This document shows positions 37,934-47,349 of a stretch of DNA of 59,077 bases, piece by piece (the stretch's first letter is position 1; each line of letters opens with the position of its first letter). The stretch comes from JBGSKY01 sp041740995 (lineage in GTDB: Bacteria; Planctomycetota; Planctomycetia; Pirellulales; Pirellulaceae), in the NCBI GenBank assembly GCA_041740995.1, contig JBGSKY010000208.1, forward strand, positions 1 through 59,077, read 5' to 3'. A program made the position numbers and the translations under genes. A model generated the notes under the pieces. It was not told where the DNA came from. It made no database searches and saw nothing but the letters and a program-made list of their open reading frames with translations.

Positions 37934-38455
37934 TTAGCCCCCTTGAGCACGCACAATTTCATCGACGATCTCGTCCACGCTTTTACCGTCGGTGAAGACA
38001 CTCAGATTGGCACAATTTTTATAAAGCGGCGTTCGTTCCGCCAAGACCTGCCGAACTTCCGTTTCCATCGAATCAAAATTGGCCAGCGGCGGTCGATGCG
38101 TTGCGGTCGTTGCGTCGCCAGCAAGACGCTCGCTCAGCTGTTCTACCGACGCTTGCAACCAGACTACGAAACCCGATTCGATGGATTCGCGATTGGCCAC
38201 TCGTAAAATCGCTCCACCCCCTAGTGAGACAACTTGGGCCGAAACCACCTTGGCCAATTCGCCGATGACTTTGGTTTCCAAGTCGCGAAAGGACTCTTCG
38301 CCATCAGCCTCGAAAATTTCGCGAATCGACTTGCCGGCCCTAGCTATGATTTCCGCGTCGCTATCGACGAATGCAATTTGCAACCGATTGGCAAGCACAT
38401 TGCCAACGGTCGTTTTCCCACTTCCGCGATAGCCGATTAGATAGATCGTTTTCAC
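37934..38455 (-). CDS. aroK: Shikimate kinase
   Basis: Cytosolic enzyme of chorismate synthesis that phosphorylates shikimate with ATP. The 173 residues contain the P-loop GYRGSGKTT (about 8-16), DSDAEI with the shikimate/Mg-binding Asp, FRDLE with the substrate-binding Arg, and SLGGGAIL. Length is typical with the chosen GTG start giving MKTIYLIGYRG. A longer reading from 38539 (TTG) would overlap the end of dinB by 31 nt and add 28 atypical residues. It lies 53 nt after dinB, so probably in the same transcript. Confidence 0.93.
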   Translation of the reverse strand: MKTIYLIGYRGSGKTTVGNVLANRLQIAFVDSDAEIIARAGKSIREIFEADGEESFRDLETKVIGELAKVVSAQVVSLGGGAILRVANRESIESGFVVWLQASVEQLSERLAGDATTATHRPPLANFDSMETEVRQVLAERTPLYKNCANLSVFTDGKSVDEIVDEIVRAQGG

Positions 38456-38508
38456 GCCACGTTTGTATCGCGACCCGCTCAATCGCGAAACCCCACTCCA
38501 ACGTTGAT

Positions 38509-39690
38509 TCACGAATCGCTGGGTTTGCGACTGGCCCAATTGTGTGCGGTCGCGCGATAGATCGAACGTTCGCCAAGTCGAGCAGCGATGCCGTCGGTCA
38601 CGCGATCGAGCCGATGTTGAAGCTCCGTTTGGTCCTCGTCAAACAATTCCAATTGGCGTGGCGCGTCGGGCGCGGTCAGCTCCGATAGTCCGACTCCGAG
38701 CAGACGAACAGGACCGGGGCAGCGTTTGCGCTGCGACTGGAGCAACGTGACGAGGCTTGGCCAGACTTGATCGAGCTGCCAACAAGATTTCCCAAGTGTC
38801 GCTGACCGATCGAAAGTTCGAAAATCATGCGTGCGATATTTTAAGGTCACCGCCTTGGCCGCTCGATGGTTGGCGCGAACTCGCCGACAGACTTGATCGC
38901 ACAGAAAATTTGCGACTGCCAGCAACGCTTCGTCGTCGTTGATGTCTTCCGAAAAAGTTCGTTCGTGGCTGATCTGCTTCGCTGACCGGTCGGTCACTAC
39001 AATACGCGGGTCGATACAATTCGCAAGTCGATGGAGTTTCTCGCCCCAATTGCCTAAGAACTGCATCGAAGCGGCGGGTAATCGTCTTAGGTCGCCGATC
39101 GTGTGAACGCCCAGCCGTTGCAGCTTGCGATCGGTGACTTCGCCGACGCCCCACAAACGGCTGATCGGAAGCGGGTCGAGAAAAGACTGCATCGCCGCGT
39201 GCTCGACGATTACGCAACCGTCCGGTTTTTGAACATCACTTGCGATCTTGGCAACGAACTTAAGCGGTGCGGCGCCGACCGAAGCAGTCAGTTGCAACTC
39301 GGCTTTTATCGTCTGCTTGATCTCCATTGCCATTGCCTGCACACTTGCGAAGTGCGGCAGCGTACCGGTGACATCGAGGAAAGCTTCGTCGCACGAGAGT
39401 GGCTGGACGACCGGCGTATAGCGATGCAGAATTTCACGGACTTGCTGACCGACGTCGCTGTAATGACGATGGTTCGATCGAACGAAAATTGCGTCTGGGC
39501 AAAGTTCCGCCGCGCGTCGGCCGCTCATCGCTGAATGGATGCCAAATTTTCGGGCTTCATAGCTGGCCGCTGCCACCACACCGCGTCCCGATTTAGAACC
39601 GCCGACGATGACCGCTTTACCTTGCAGCTCCGGGCAGTCGCGCTGTTCGATCGACGCAAAAAACGCGTCCATATCAACATGCAAGATCAT
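38509..39690 (-). CDS. dinB: DNA polymerase IV (Y-family)
   Basis: Error-prone translesion polymerase. The 393 residues start with MILHVDMDAFFASIEQRDCP, containing the first catalytic Asp pair, followed by the steric-gate region and SCDEAFLDVTG, which carries the catalytic Asp-Glu. The thumb helix-hairpin-helix (ISRLWGVGEVTDRKLQRLG) and little-finger domain follow. The C-terminus (LLGVGLSELTAPDAPRQLEL) ends in a beta-clamp-binding-like region. GAGAAG stands 8 nt before the ATG. No LexA-box was recognised. Upstream of aroK in the same direction. Confidence 0.95.
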   Translation of the reverse strand: MILHVDMDAFFASIEQRDCPELQGKAVIVGGSKSGRGVVAAASYEARKFGIHSAMSGRRAAELCPDAIFVRSNHRHYSDVGQQVREILHRYTPVVQPLSCDEAFLDVTGTLPHFASVQAMAMEIKQTIKAELQLTASVGAAPLKFVAKIASDVQKPDGCVIVEHAAMQSFLDPLPISRLWGVGEVTDRKLQRLGVHTIGDLRRLPAASMQFLGNWGEKLHRLANCIDPRIVVTDRSAKQISHERTFSEDINDDEALLAVANFLCDQVCRRVRANHRAAKAVTLKYRTHDFRTFDRSATLGKSCWQLDQVWPSLVTLLQSQRKRCPGPVRLLGVGLSELTAPDAPRQLELFDEDQTELQHRLDRVTDGIAARLGERSIYRATAHNWASRKPSDS

Positions 39691-39779
39691 GCGCTGATCT
39701 TCTCGTGGGTTTGGGTGAGCAATTGAAACGTGGTGATGATCAGTCGCAGTTTAAGCAGGCAAGAATATCATCGGGCGGA

Positions 39780-41456
39780 TCAGTTGAGGAACGCTTGGCT
39801 GAGCAACTCTTCAAGCTGTTTGCCGTGTGGCTGAATCGCAACGACTCTGCCTTCGCGGTCAAGCAAAAAGGTCAAGGGCGTTGATCGTAAGCCGACTTGT
39901 TGAGCTGCTGTGCTGTTCATTCCTTGCAATTTTTGATCGCCGCTAAAGGCGTGAATCCACGGCAGGTCATTCGTTGCCAGAACTGCTTGAACGCTCGACA
40001 ATTCTGTATCAACGTTGACGGCAATGATTTCAAAACCCTGATCATGGTAGCGTGCGTAGAGCTCCGAAAGTTGAGGGAAACTCGCGCGACAAGTCCCGCA
40101 CCATGTCGCCCAGAAATCTACCAAGACGACCTGGCCTTTGAATGTTGCCAGATCAATCGGTTCGCCCTGCAAGGTCACCAAGTCGGACAAGACCAGCTTT
40201 TGACCAAGCAACTTCTGGCGACTTTGATAGTCGTACAAAATCAAGTCCACTTCGGATCGAAGCTCCGGTCGGGTAATTTTTGGCAACGAATCGGCCAGCT
40301 TCGAAGCTAAAACCGAGGCAGTATCCTGATGATTGTCGTATTCTAAATTGTTGATCTCGCGAGCTAGCGCAACGACCGACCAATCGCTTGGAAAGGCAGT
40401 CAGAAACTCGTCTATCGCAGCGGCGGACTGAGAACCGGATGGCTGTGCCTGGCTAAAGACTGTTTGCAGTCCCAGGAACGCAGGCGATTGATCAACCGCC
40501 ATCTGCCAAATCGCATATGCAATGGTCGGATCGGGATGGTCTTGGAACGCGGTCATCGTTTTTTGCTGTACCTGCATGGCAGCATCGGCGAGTTCGAAAT
40601 GTTGCAGGACTTTGATGACTTGTGTCATCATTTTAAACTCCGGCATCCGCAGCTTCGAAGGGTCCGCAAGAACCGTATCGACTTTGGCAACAATCGATTC
40701 CGTGTCACGTTCGCCGTTGCTCAAATCATTCAATGAAAAACCGAGCAACACCAAGGCCGCTTGACGGGCCACTTCCGGCGATTGAAAGTTTGCGTTGTCA
40801 TTCGCAAATTGGCGCAGCTCGTCGGCGCGCGCGCGATCGCCAATACCAGTCAGTTGCGATAGCGCTTCGAGCTTGCCAAGGAGCCCAAGCTCTTGTTCCA
40901 TTCGATCGGACGCCGTGACAACCAAAGACTCGGACGCTTGCAGCTTGGCCTCACTCAGTCGACGGGCTTGTGCAAAAAACTCATCGCCGCTGAGCTCTCC
41001 GGCTTGCTGACGCAGGAGCAGCGACTTGAGAGCTTGATCGATCGTTGCCAGAAATTTGACCCAGTCGCTGGGCATCATCCGCGCTGCAATGTTAGCGTCT
41101 GGGAAGGCGACCTGCGTAAAATCGACTAACGTGTTTGCCACCATCGGCGATTGATCGGTCAGCCGAGCACGGGGCGCCGTTGCGATTTCAACTGGCCGCT
41201 CATTGACGACCGGATCTTCGCGGTCGGACAGCCGTGACCGAACTGGCTCACTGGAAGTCTCGTCGGCCACGCCGACTGAGTCAGGCACGGTCGAAGTTCT
41301 TATGTCTTTGACAGCGTCTTCGGGGAGATGAAGTGCGGCCTGTTCGGTCATCGATACGTCTTTGGCGTCGCGAGTGCAGCCAAACAATGAAAGCAACGAC
41401 ATCCCAACGACTATCAGACTTCCAAGTGGAGTGATTTGATTATGTTGAATTGCCAT
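39780..41456 (-). CDS. Lipoprotein with C-terminal TlpA/ResA-type thioredoxin domain
   Basis: A 558-aa exported lipoprotein; lipobox LFGC near residue 27. A long helical region (about 105-420) without recognised domain, possibly TPR-like, is followed by a thioredoxin-like domain (about 423-558) with the active site FWATWCGTCRASFPQ (C453, C456) and cis-Pro STPLTF. It should act as a thiol-disulfide oxidoreductase in the periplasm, as TlpA/ResA relatives do in cytochrome or envelope protein maturation. Such large N-terminal extensions are common among planctomycete members. The partner is unknown. Confidence 0.9.
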   Translation of the reverse strand: MAIQHNQITPLGSLIVVGMSLLSLFGCTRDAKDVSMTEQAALHLPEDAVKDIRTSTVPDSVGVADETSSEPVRSRLSDREDPVVNERPVEIATAPRARLTDQSPMVANTLVDFTQVAFPDANIAARMMPSDWVKFLATIDQALKSLLLRQQAGELSGDEFFAQARRLSEAKLQASESLVVTASDRMEQELGLLGKLEALSQLTGIGDRARADELRQFANDNANFQSPEVARQAALVLLGFSLNDLSNGERDTESIVAKVDTVLADPSKLRMPEFKMMTQVIKVLQHFELADAAMQVQQKTMTAFQDHPDPTIAYAIWQMAVDQSPAFLGLQTVFSQAQPSGSQSAAAIDEFLTAFPSDWSVVALAREINNLEYDNHQDTASVLASKLADSLPKITRPELRSEVDLILYDYQSRQKLLGQKLVLSDLVTLQGEPIDLATFKGQVVLVDFWATWCGTCRASFPQLSELYARYHDQGFEIIAVNVDTELSSVQAVLATNDLPWIHAFSGDQKLQGMNSTAAQQVGLRSTPLTFLLDREGRVVAIQPHGKQLEELLSQAFLN

Positions 41457-41900
41457 ATCGGTTTGCGGCTCGCGAGTTCTGGTGCTGGACTAATTGCTCG
41501 ATTATATCGCAAGTAGTCATTAATCGTTATAGCCAAACATCGGAAGGCTCGGAGCACGATTGTTTTCCAGAATCTGGAAGTTGCCGGGATCGCTTTAGCC
41601 TAGCTGCCCCAAAGACACCGCAAGAACGGGAGCTCACACGATAGCACCACAAGTCGGAAGGGTTATTTCAGACACAACCGCTTTAGCAACTCAAAAAGAT
41701 GAAGCCTGCGAATAAAAATGCGATTGAGAAAACAGGCGGTCCGCAAACACCCCGACCCGCAGCAGTTGAGGCGCAGTCTCTGCCACGGGTCATTGGGGCG
41801 TCCTTCGGCCCAGGCAAGAGCCGAGACGGATCGCGAAATAGGGTGTTTGAACTATCTTCCGAGATTAAACTGCAAAATGATTATGAAGTTAAACTGGACT
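41457..41900. other. Intergenic region upstream of the TlpA-like gene
   Basis: No gene is supported. Open frames on the plus strand around 41699-41948 overlap each other and lack domains. The region should hold the promoter of the leftward lipoprotein gene; none was identified. Confidence 0.4.
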
Positions 41901-41933
41901 AAAATGCCTCGCGATCCGAAAAATCGCGAGGCA
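41901..41933 (-). terminator. Rho-independent terminator of amt
   Basis: An 11-bp perfect stem (TGCCTCGCGAT at 41905-41915 with ATCGCGAGGCA at 41923-41933, 7-nt loop). On the minus strand it is followed by TTTT. It lies 27 nt after the amt stop. Confidence 0.88.
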
Positions 41934-41960
41934 AATTCTGACAACTGACAACCGACGCAA

Positions 41961-43409
41961 TTACATTGTGCCGGACATCATGCTTTCGCTTGGGTAAGCG
42001 TGCATACCATGCTCGCTGATGTCCAAGCCTTCTTTTTCATGCTCTGGCGAGACACGCAGGAAGCCGACCATCTTCAACACGAAGAAGAGCAGGAACATCG
42101 TAAGAAACGCCCAAGCGATAATCACAAACGAACCGATTGTCTGGTTGAGGATGAAGGTTCCACGCGACGACAAACCGTCAGGAATATCGCCGAAGATGCC
42201 AGTCGCGATGCCGCCCCACAATCCGCACATTCCGTGGACTGGGAATGCGCCGACAGGATCGTCGATTCGAATCTTGTCCAGTAGCACAACCCCCAGAACA
42301 ACGATGACGCCAGCAATAGCACCGATGAGCAAAGCTTCGCCTTGGGAAACTCGATCGCAGTTGGCGGTGATACCAACCAAGCCACCCAAGATGCCGTTGA
42401 GCGCCATCGTCAAGTCTGGCTTACCGAACCAAGCCCATGCGAGGAACAAACCAGCCAAACCGCCAGTGGCCGCAGCCAAGGTGGTTGTCAATGCGATGTA
42501 AGTTGTGGCGGAAGCTTCACCAGCAGAAGAGTAGGCGAGGTTACTACCAGGATTGAACCCGTACCAACCGATCAACAGAATAAACACGCCCAGCGCCGCG
42601 AAGGTGATGTTGTGACCAGGCATCGGAACACTGCGACCGTCCGCTGTGTAACGTCCTAGTCGCGGCCCGAGCAACAGGGCGCCAGCCAAGCCGGCAAAAC
42701 CACCGACCGCATGCACAACAATACTACCGGCAAAGTCTTGGAAGAACCAAGGCTCGGAGTTCAACCAACCACCGCCCCACTTCCAATAACCACTGATCGG
42801 ATATACCAGACCAGTCAAGAAGACGGTGTAGACCAAATAAGCACCAAACTTCAATCGACCGGCAACTGCACCGGAGACGATTGTAGCCGCCGTTGCAGCA
42901 AACGCGACTTGGAACATGAAGTCAGCCGACGGGCTGTAGCCGCTGACCAAGCCATCGGTCGTTTCTTCGAGCATTACAAACGGGCCGTCGTAACCAAACC
43001 AACCTGGTATGATCATCTTGTCTTCGTCGGCATACATAATGCCGAACCCGAGGAGCAAGTAGAGCACAACGCCGATACACAAGTCCAACACGTTCTTGGA
43101 CAAAATGTTGACCACGTTCTTGCTGCCGTTCAAACCGACTTCGACAAGCGCGAAACCCGCCTGCATGAAGAGCACCAAGACCGCAAACAAGAACATCATG
43201 ATCGTGTTGAACGAATAAGCGTTCACCAACACGACCTCTTCAGCAGCCTCTTCAACTGCTTCTTCTTCCACCGCAACTTCGGCGACCGCCTCGGTTGCCT
43301 CTTGGGCAAACGAAGTGACAGCCGAATAATCAAAAACCGCAACCAACCCAAAGGCGACCAGCGCCATGATGCTCATTACAAGCATCGATCTCGAGGTGAA
43401 CCTCGTCAT
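41961..43409 (-). CDS. amt: Ammonium transporter
   Basis: A 482-aa Amt/MEP/Rh-family ammonium channel in the inner membrane. The N-terminus has a signal peptide (MTRFTSRSMLVMSIMALVA) and then a long acidic segment (about 38-60, runs of Glu/Val/Ala such as VEEEAVEEAAEE) before eleven membrane spans. Family stretches include GSIVVHAVGGFAGLAGALLLG, GWYGFNPGSNLAY, and the pore histidines in VHAVGG and FPVHGMCG. AGGAG lies 5 nt before the ATG; a reading from 43442 adds 11 residues. No GlnK gene lies beside it, unlike in many bacteria. It ends in a strong terminator. Confidence 0.95.
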   Translation of the reverse strand: MTRFTSRSMLVMSIMALVAFGLVAVFDYSAVTSFAQEATEAVAEVAVEEEAVEEAAEEVVLVNAYSFNTIMMFLFAVLVLFMQAGFALVEVGLNGSKNVVNILSKNVLDLCIGVVLYLLLGFGIMYADEDKMIIPGWFGYDGPFVMLEETTDGLVSGYSPSADFMFQVAFAATAATIVSGAVAGRLKFGAYLVYTVFLTGLVYPISGYWKWGGGWLNSEPWFFQDFAGSIVVHAVGGFAGLAGALLLGPRLGRYTADGRSVPMPGHNITFAALGVFILLIGWYGFNPGSNLAYSSAGEASATTYIALTTTLAAATGGLAGLFLAWAWFGKPDLTMALNGILGGLVGITANCDRVSQGEALLIGAIAGVIVVLGVVLLDKIRIDDPVGAFPVHGMCGLWGGIATGIFGDIPDGLSSRGTFILNQTIGSFVIIAWAFLTMFLLFFVLKMVGFLRVSPEHEKEGLDISEHGMHAYPSESMMSGTM

Positions 43410-44226
43410 GGAGTCTCTCCTGTACAATAAACTTCGAAGCAATCAACGTACAACAGGACCCAGATCGCGCAAATCTTTCGCAACTCGAAAAGATTAAAGC
43501 GTAATGCGACCGGTCCACGTTGCCACAGCAACACGCTGCCATTCACCTGGACCGATATTCTCTGTCGACCCCTGCCTGGGCCATGCGATCAAAATCGAAA
43601 GTCGACTTCGATCGGTCTGGTGCTTGAAAGCCCACCATTAACATTTATCGGACCAAACCTATGCGACAAAACGTCGCGTGTGATGTAAGTGCCCCTATAT
43701 TCAGTACTTACGACTCGACATTTTTGCTTGCACTCGAAAGCTAAGCAAGCTTTGTGCGCAGTGGTGCCCAAGAAGAAGGCATTGCAAAACGACGATCGAC
43801 GTGGCTCCGACGAACCTCTCGCAACGAGTCTGGGATCTTCAAAATAAGAACTGCAGCGACGGATCAAAAACGAAAACCTAAATAGCTGTTTTCTCGATAC
43901 TTACAGCTCAAGCGAACTGGTCGTTCCGAATCGACTGATTTCTGCAATGAATCTGTCATGCCGCAGTCGCTACTTTCGAGCTTGACGATTGCACAGACTT
44001 TTCTTGTCGATGCTTGAATATTAGGCAGCAGTATCGTTGCATTGAGCTTGCTTAAGGGATTCGTAACAAACATTAAAAGCGGTTCGTTCGTTACGATCAG
44101 TTCGTAGGATGGGGGGCGGAATGTTCGTTGCAAACCCTTTGACGCACTAGTCGTGCATCAGCATCGGGTGATATCTTTAGCTCCTTACAGTCAAACCATC
44201 CTCAAATAAATCTATCGAAAGCAATC
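43410..44226. other. 817-bp region upstream of amt and of the isochorismatase-type gene
   Basis: A long divergent gap. It should hold the amt promoter. Two leftward frames (within 43589-44133) have no domain and unlikely composition, and are not called. A sigma-54-like sequence at 43528-43541 has the wrong spacing. No known RNA was recognised. Confidence 0.4.
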
Positions 44227-44772
44227 ATGAAACGTGCCCTACTTGTCATCGATGTTCAGCGCGAATATTTCGACGGCGGATTGCCTATTACCCATCCGCA
44301 TGGCCACCTGGAATCGATCTTGGATACCATGGATTCGGCGTCTGAACATAAGGTACCGATGGTTGTTGTTCGCCATCATCAACCTGATCCTCAATCGCCG
44401 CTCTTCCGAAAAGGAAGCGAGCTGTGGGAGCTTCACCCTGAGGTCCGCGATCGTCCGCACGACTTGTTGCTCGACAAGCAGCTTCCGGGCTCGTTCACAA
44501 ACACCGGACTCGATGACTTTCTTCGCAAGCTCGGCGTCGATACAGTTACGATCGCTGGATACATGACACAGATTTGCTGTGACACAACGGCCCGGGAGGC
44601 GTTCCATCGCGGTTACGCAGTCGAATTTCTGAGCGACGCGACGGGCACTTTGGACGTCGAGAATAAAGCTGGGGCTGTGAAAGCGCGTCAATTGCACGAA
44701 GCAATTCTGGTATCGCAACAAATGTTTATCAGCGACGTAATTTCGTCAGCAGACTGGAAAGAGCGGTTGTAG
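44227..44772 (+). CDS. Isochorismatase-family cysteine hydrolase
   Basis: A 181-aa cytosolic hydrolase. The family's catalytic triad is visible: Asp9 (LLVIDVQREYF), Lys84 (LLLDKQLPGSF) and Cys117 (AGYMTQICCDTTAREAFHRG). A second Cys follows directly, but the position after GYMTQI is the conserved nucleophile. The family includes nicotinamidases, N-carbamoyl hydrolases and others; the substrate is not readable. The next gene (44849) starts 76 nt downstream and may be co-transcribed. Confidence 0.92.
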   Translation: MKRALLVIDVQREYFDGGLPITHPHGHLESILDTMDSASEHKVPMVVVRHHQPDPQSPLFRKGSELWELHPEVRDRPHDLLLDKQLPGSFTNTGLDDFLRKLGVDTVTIAGYMTQICCDTTAREAFHRGYAVEFLSDATGTLDVENKAGAVKARQLHEAILVSQQMFISDVISSADWKERL

Positions 44773-44848
44773 AAAGCAGCGAGCGTCGATTTGATTTCGC
44801 AACAAGGAGTTCAGGTCTGGCATTAAAATTGAAGGTGGGAGCGATACG

Positions 44849-45769
44849 GTGAGCAAGCTTTTTCGATTCGCGTTGGCAAGTATCTGGAGCTGGTTAAGTT
44901 GCGGGACGTCGGCCACCGGTCAGCTACCCAACGTTCCGCTTCCGACGTTGGGTGGTCAGCAATTCTGGACCGATTTTGCTTGGCGCAACGATTGGCGAAT
45001 TCAGCACAACGCGGTTACGGACCATTGGCGTGTACTCGATCCCCGAAACATTCGGCGAGGTTGGGGATCGCGAGCAGGCTGTCAAGCGACGCTTGAAAGG
45101 CTTCAGCCACTCTCCGAAGTGCGAACCGAACATGTCATTATTTTGTTGCATGGGCTCTTTCGCACCAGCGGCTCGATGGACTCGATGGCGCGACGATTTT
45201 CCGTTGAAACCGCGATGACGCCGATCCGTTTTGAGTATGCCAGCACCCGCGGCGATTTAGCAGAACACGCCAATGCGCTGGAGCAGTTGATCGCTGGCTT
45301 ACCCTCGAACGTTCGTATCGATTTCGTGGGACATTCGATGGGAAACATCGTGTTGCGTCGAGCCTTTCACGATTGGATTGCCAATGATGATCAAGCGACG
45401 CTTCAGCGGATCGAGCATGTTGTGATGTTAGGGCCGCCAAACAACGGAGCCGCCATTGCTCGCCAGCTTTCCAAGACTGGAGTCTTCGCACTGGTCGGCG
45501 GCGATGGAGCGATGGAGCTAGGTAAGAACTGGGATCTTGTAAAGGACAAGCTGGCGACGCCAACTTGCCCGTTCATGATTGTCGCTGGTCGATTGGATGA
45601 GAGCTCGATTCGAAACCCGTTGGTTGACCAAGCGAGCGATTTTGTCGTCAGCGTTGAAGAAACTCACTTGGATGGCGCCGCAGCAACGTTGGAAGTCAAC
45701 CGCCTTCATTCATACCTGATGGACGATGAGGAAGTTCAAGCCGCTGTCTTGGAGTTTATTGCGCGGTAA
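44849..45769 (+). CDS. Exported alpha/beta-hydrolase (lipase-like)
   Basis: A 306-aa protein with a signal peptide (about 1-24). The alpha/beta-hydrolase core is seen: oxyanion-side HVIILLHGLFRTSGSM, the nucleophile elbow VGHSMGNIVLR (Ser163), and possible late Asp (AGRLDESS) and His (about 286, NRLHSYLM). Lipases/esterases of this kind act on ester bonds; the substrate is unknown. The start is GTG with GGGAG 7 nt before it. It converges with the PQQ-propeller gene; GAATTGAAT/ATTCAATTC at 45780-45809 may fold as a hairpin between them. Confidence 0.88.
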   Translation: MSKLFRFALASIWSWLSCGTSATGQLPNVPLPTLGGQQFWTDFAWRNDWRIQHNAVTDHWRVLDPRNIRRGWGSRAGCQATLERLQPLSEVRTEHVIILLHGLFRTSGSMDSMARRFSVETAMTPIRFEYASTRGDLAEHANALEQLIAGLPSNVRIDFVGHSMGNIVLRRAFHDWIANDDQATLQRIEHVVMLGPPNNGAAIARQLSKTGVFALVGGDGAMELGKNWDLVKDKLATPTCPFMIVAGRLDESSIRNPLVDQASDFVVSVEETHLDGAAATLEVNRLHSYLMDDEEVQAAVLEFIAR

Positions 45770-45802
45770 GTCTTGGCATGAATTGAATCGGTCTCTGATC
45801 AT

Positions 45803-47152
45803 TCAATTCAAACGATATTTGTAAAGTCGTTTATTTGATCGCAGGTAGACTGCGCCGTCGCTGATGGCGGGGGTTGCGCCGAAAGTTTCCCCGCTACCGA
45901 TTTGGCTTGCACCTAGATGTTGGTATTCGGGGCTGGCAGCAATAACGTGGAGTACACCGCTGCTGCTAATGTAGAGAATCTTTCCATCGACCAAAACCGG
46001 AGAAGAATAATCGCCGCCCATCCCTCGGCCGCGTCCGGATCTTCCGCCGTCAGAGGGCGCTTGTTCAATTGTCGGCAATCGCTTCAGGTAGACCTCTTTG
46101 CCATCGGAAGTATTAATACAACTCACGATACCGCCGCTGAGATTATAGAGGTGCCCTTGATAGGAAATCGGCGTCGCAAATCTCCCGCGATGATTTTCGG
46201 TCCATAAGACTTTGTTCTTGCTGACGTCACCTTTGCCGTCTGCGCTAACCGCAATCGCGCCGCCGCCACGGCCCTCGATCGCATAGATCGTTTGGTCATC
46301 GGCGACAACGCTGGAATTGAATTGATCGGTTTCGATTGCTGTGCTGTACCAACGCAGCTTTCCGGTCGAGGCGTCGATCGACCAAATTTCATACGGAGCG
46401 CCGATGATGACTTGGGTCGCTGCCGCGTCGGTTCGGACCGCGACTGGCGTACCCCAAACGTTTCCAAAGTCGTCCGACGACGCTTTCCACTTTTCTTCGC
46501 CGGTCCGCTTGTCCAGCCCGACGATTGCGCGAGATTCCGGCCCTGCTGTAACGACGACCAGCTCGTCAACCATGATCGGGCTGCTGGACGAACCCCATCG
46601 GCGTGGATCTGAGTCGCTGCCGACATTGACGTGCCATTTTTCATTGCCGTCGAGGTCCCACGCGTAGACACCGCTCTTTCCAAAAAACGCAAAGACCAAT
46701 TCGCCATCGCTGGTCGGGGTGTGCGACGCGTATCCATGCGCGGGAATCCCCATGCCGTCGTATTGGTCCTCTGGCAACGCCGCTGGAATGTCGTGTCGCC
46801 AAATGGTCTCGCCAGTTTTAGCGTTGAGGCACAAGATCGATCGGACAAGATCTTTCAGTGTCGCGTTGTCGTCGGCTGGCTCGCCATAGCCCGAGTAGAT
46901 CGTCACAAATAGTTTTTCGCCGACCGTGATTGGCGAAGAGACACCGGAGCCAGGCAGATCAATTTCCCATGCAAGATTTTTTTCATCGAAGCTGGTTGCC
47001 GTCGCTTTTTCATTTTCGGCGATACCACTGCCATTGGGTCCGCGAAACCGCAGCCAGTCTTCGCCAGAAGCCACTGGGCTTAGGCATGTAATAAGCAGTG
47101 CAGCTCGAAACATTCGACTCAGGTGAACACGTTTACGTAGGCTGGGTTTCAT
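45803..47152 (-). CDS. Exported PQQ-type beta-propeller repeat protein
   Basis: A 449-aa protein. The signal peptide (about 1-30) ends near VASGEDW, followed by LRFRGPNGSGI, matching the paralogue at 22740. Blades include ILCLNAKTGETIWRHD, YAWDLDGNEKWHVNVG, IVGLDKRTGEEKWKAS and IWSIDASTGKLRWYS. Probably a structural or sensory propeller in the periplasm. The start giving MKPSLRKRVHLSRMF is preferred; an extension from 47290 adds 46 unlikely residues and an internal ATG at 47113 is also possible. The gene diverges from the antiporter gene. Confidence 0.9.
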   Translation of the reverse strand: MKPSLRKRVHLSRMFRAALLITCLSPVASGEDWLRFRGPNGSGIAENEKATATSFDEKNLAWEIDLPGSGVSSPITVGEKLFVTIYSGYGEPADDNATLKDLVRSILCLNAKTGETIWRHDIPAALPEDQYDGMGIPAHGYASHTPTSDGELVFAFFGKSGVYAWDLDGNEKWHVNVGSDSDPRRWGSSSSPIMVDELVVVTAGPESRAIVGLDKRTGEEKWKASSDDFGNVWGTPVAVRTDAAATQVIIGAPYEIWSIDASTGKLRWYSTAIETDQFNSSVVADDQTIYAIEGRGGGAIAVSADGKGDVSKNKVLWTENHRGRFATPISYQGHLYNLSGGIVSCINTSDGKEVYLKRLPTIEQAPSDGGRSGRGRGMGGDYSSPVLVDGKILYISSSGVLHVIAASPEYQHLGASQIGSGETFGATPAISDGAVYLRSNKRLYKYRLN

Positions 47153-47349
47153 TGAATTGAAATCTCGATGGGAGGGAGCTGAACGGCAAAAGCGGCGCGT
47201 CGGCGATTGCCGCACGGGACAAGTGTCATTTCGATTAACCCCCATTGTATTAGATGGTTTCGAAAATTGTTGGGCGCCGCGGTTGCACAATCACGAGGTT
47301 TGTCAAAAATACGGCGTTAAATTGGACCAACACACAGAACGGATACGCC

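Noticed and set aside
41699..41948. Two overlapping rightward frames upstream of the amt terminator
   Set aside because: They occupy different frames of the same DNA, lack start signals and domains, and one runs through the terminator.
43528..43541. Sigma-54-like promoter upstream of amt (TGGCAG...TTGCT on the minus strand)
   Set aside because: Only 9 nt separate the GG and GC elements; the strict requirement is 10, and the -24 element has G in place of C.
43589..44133. Two leftward frames of about 90 aa
   Set aside because: Low-complexity, unlikely composition, no start signals and no domain.
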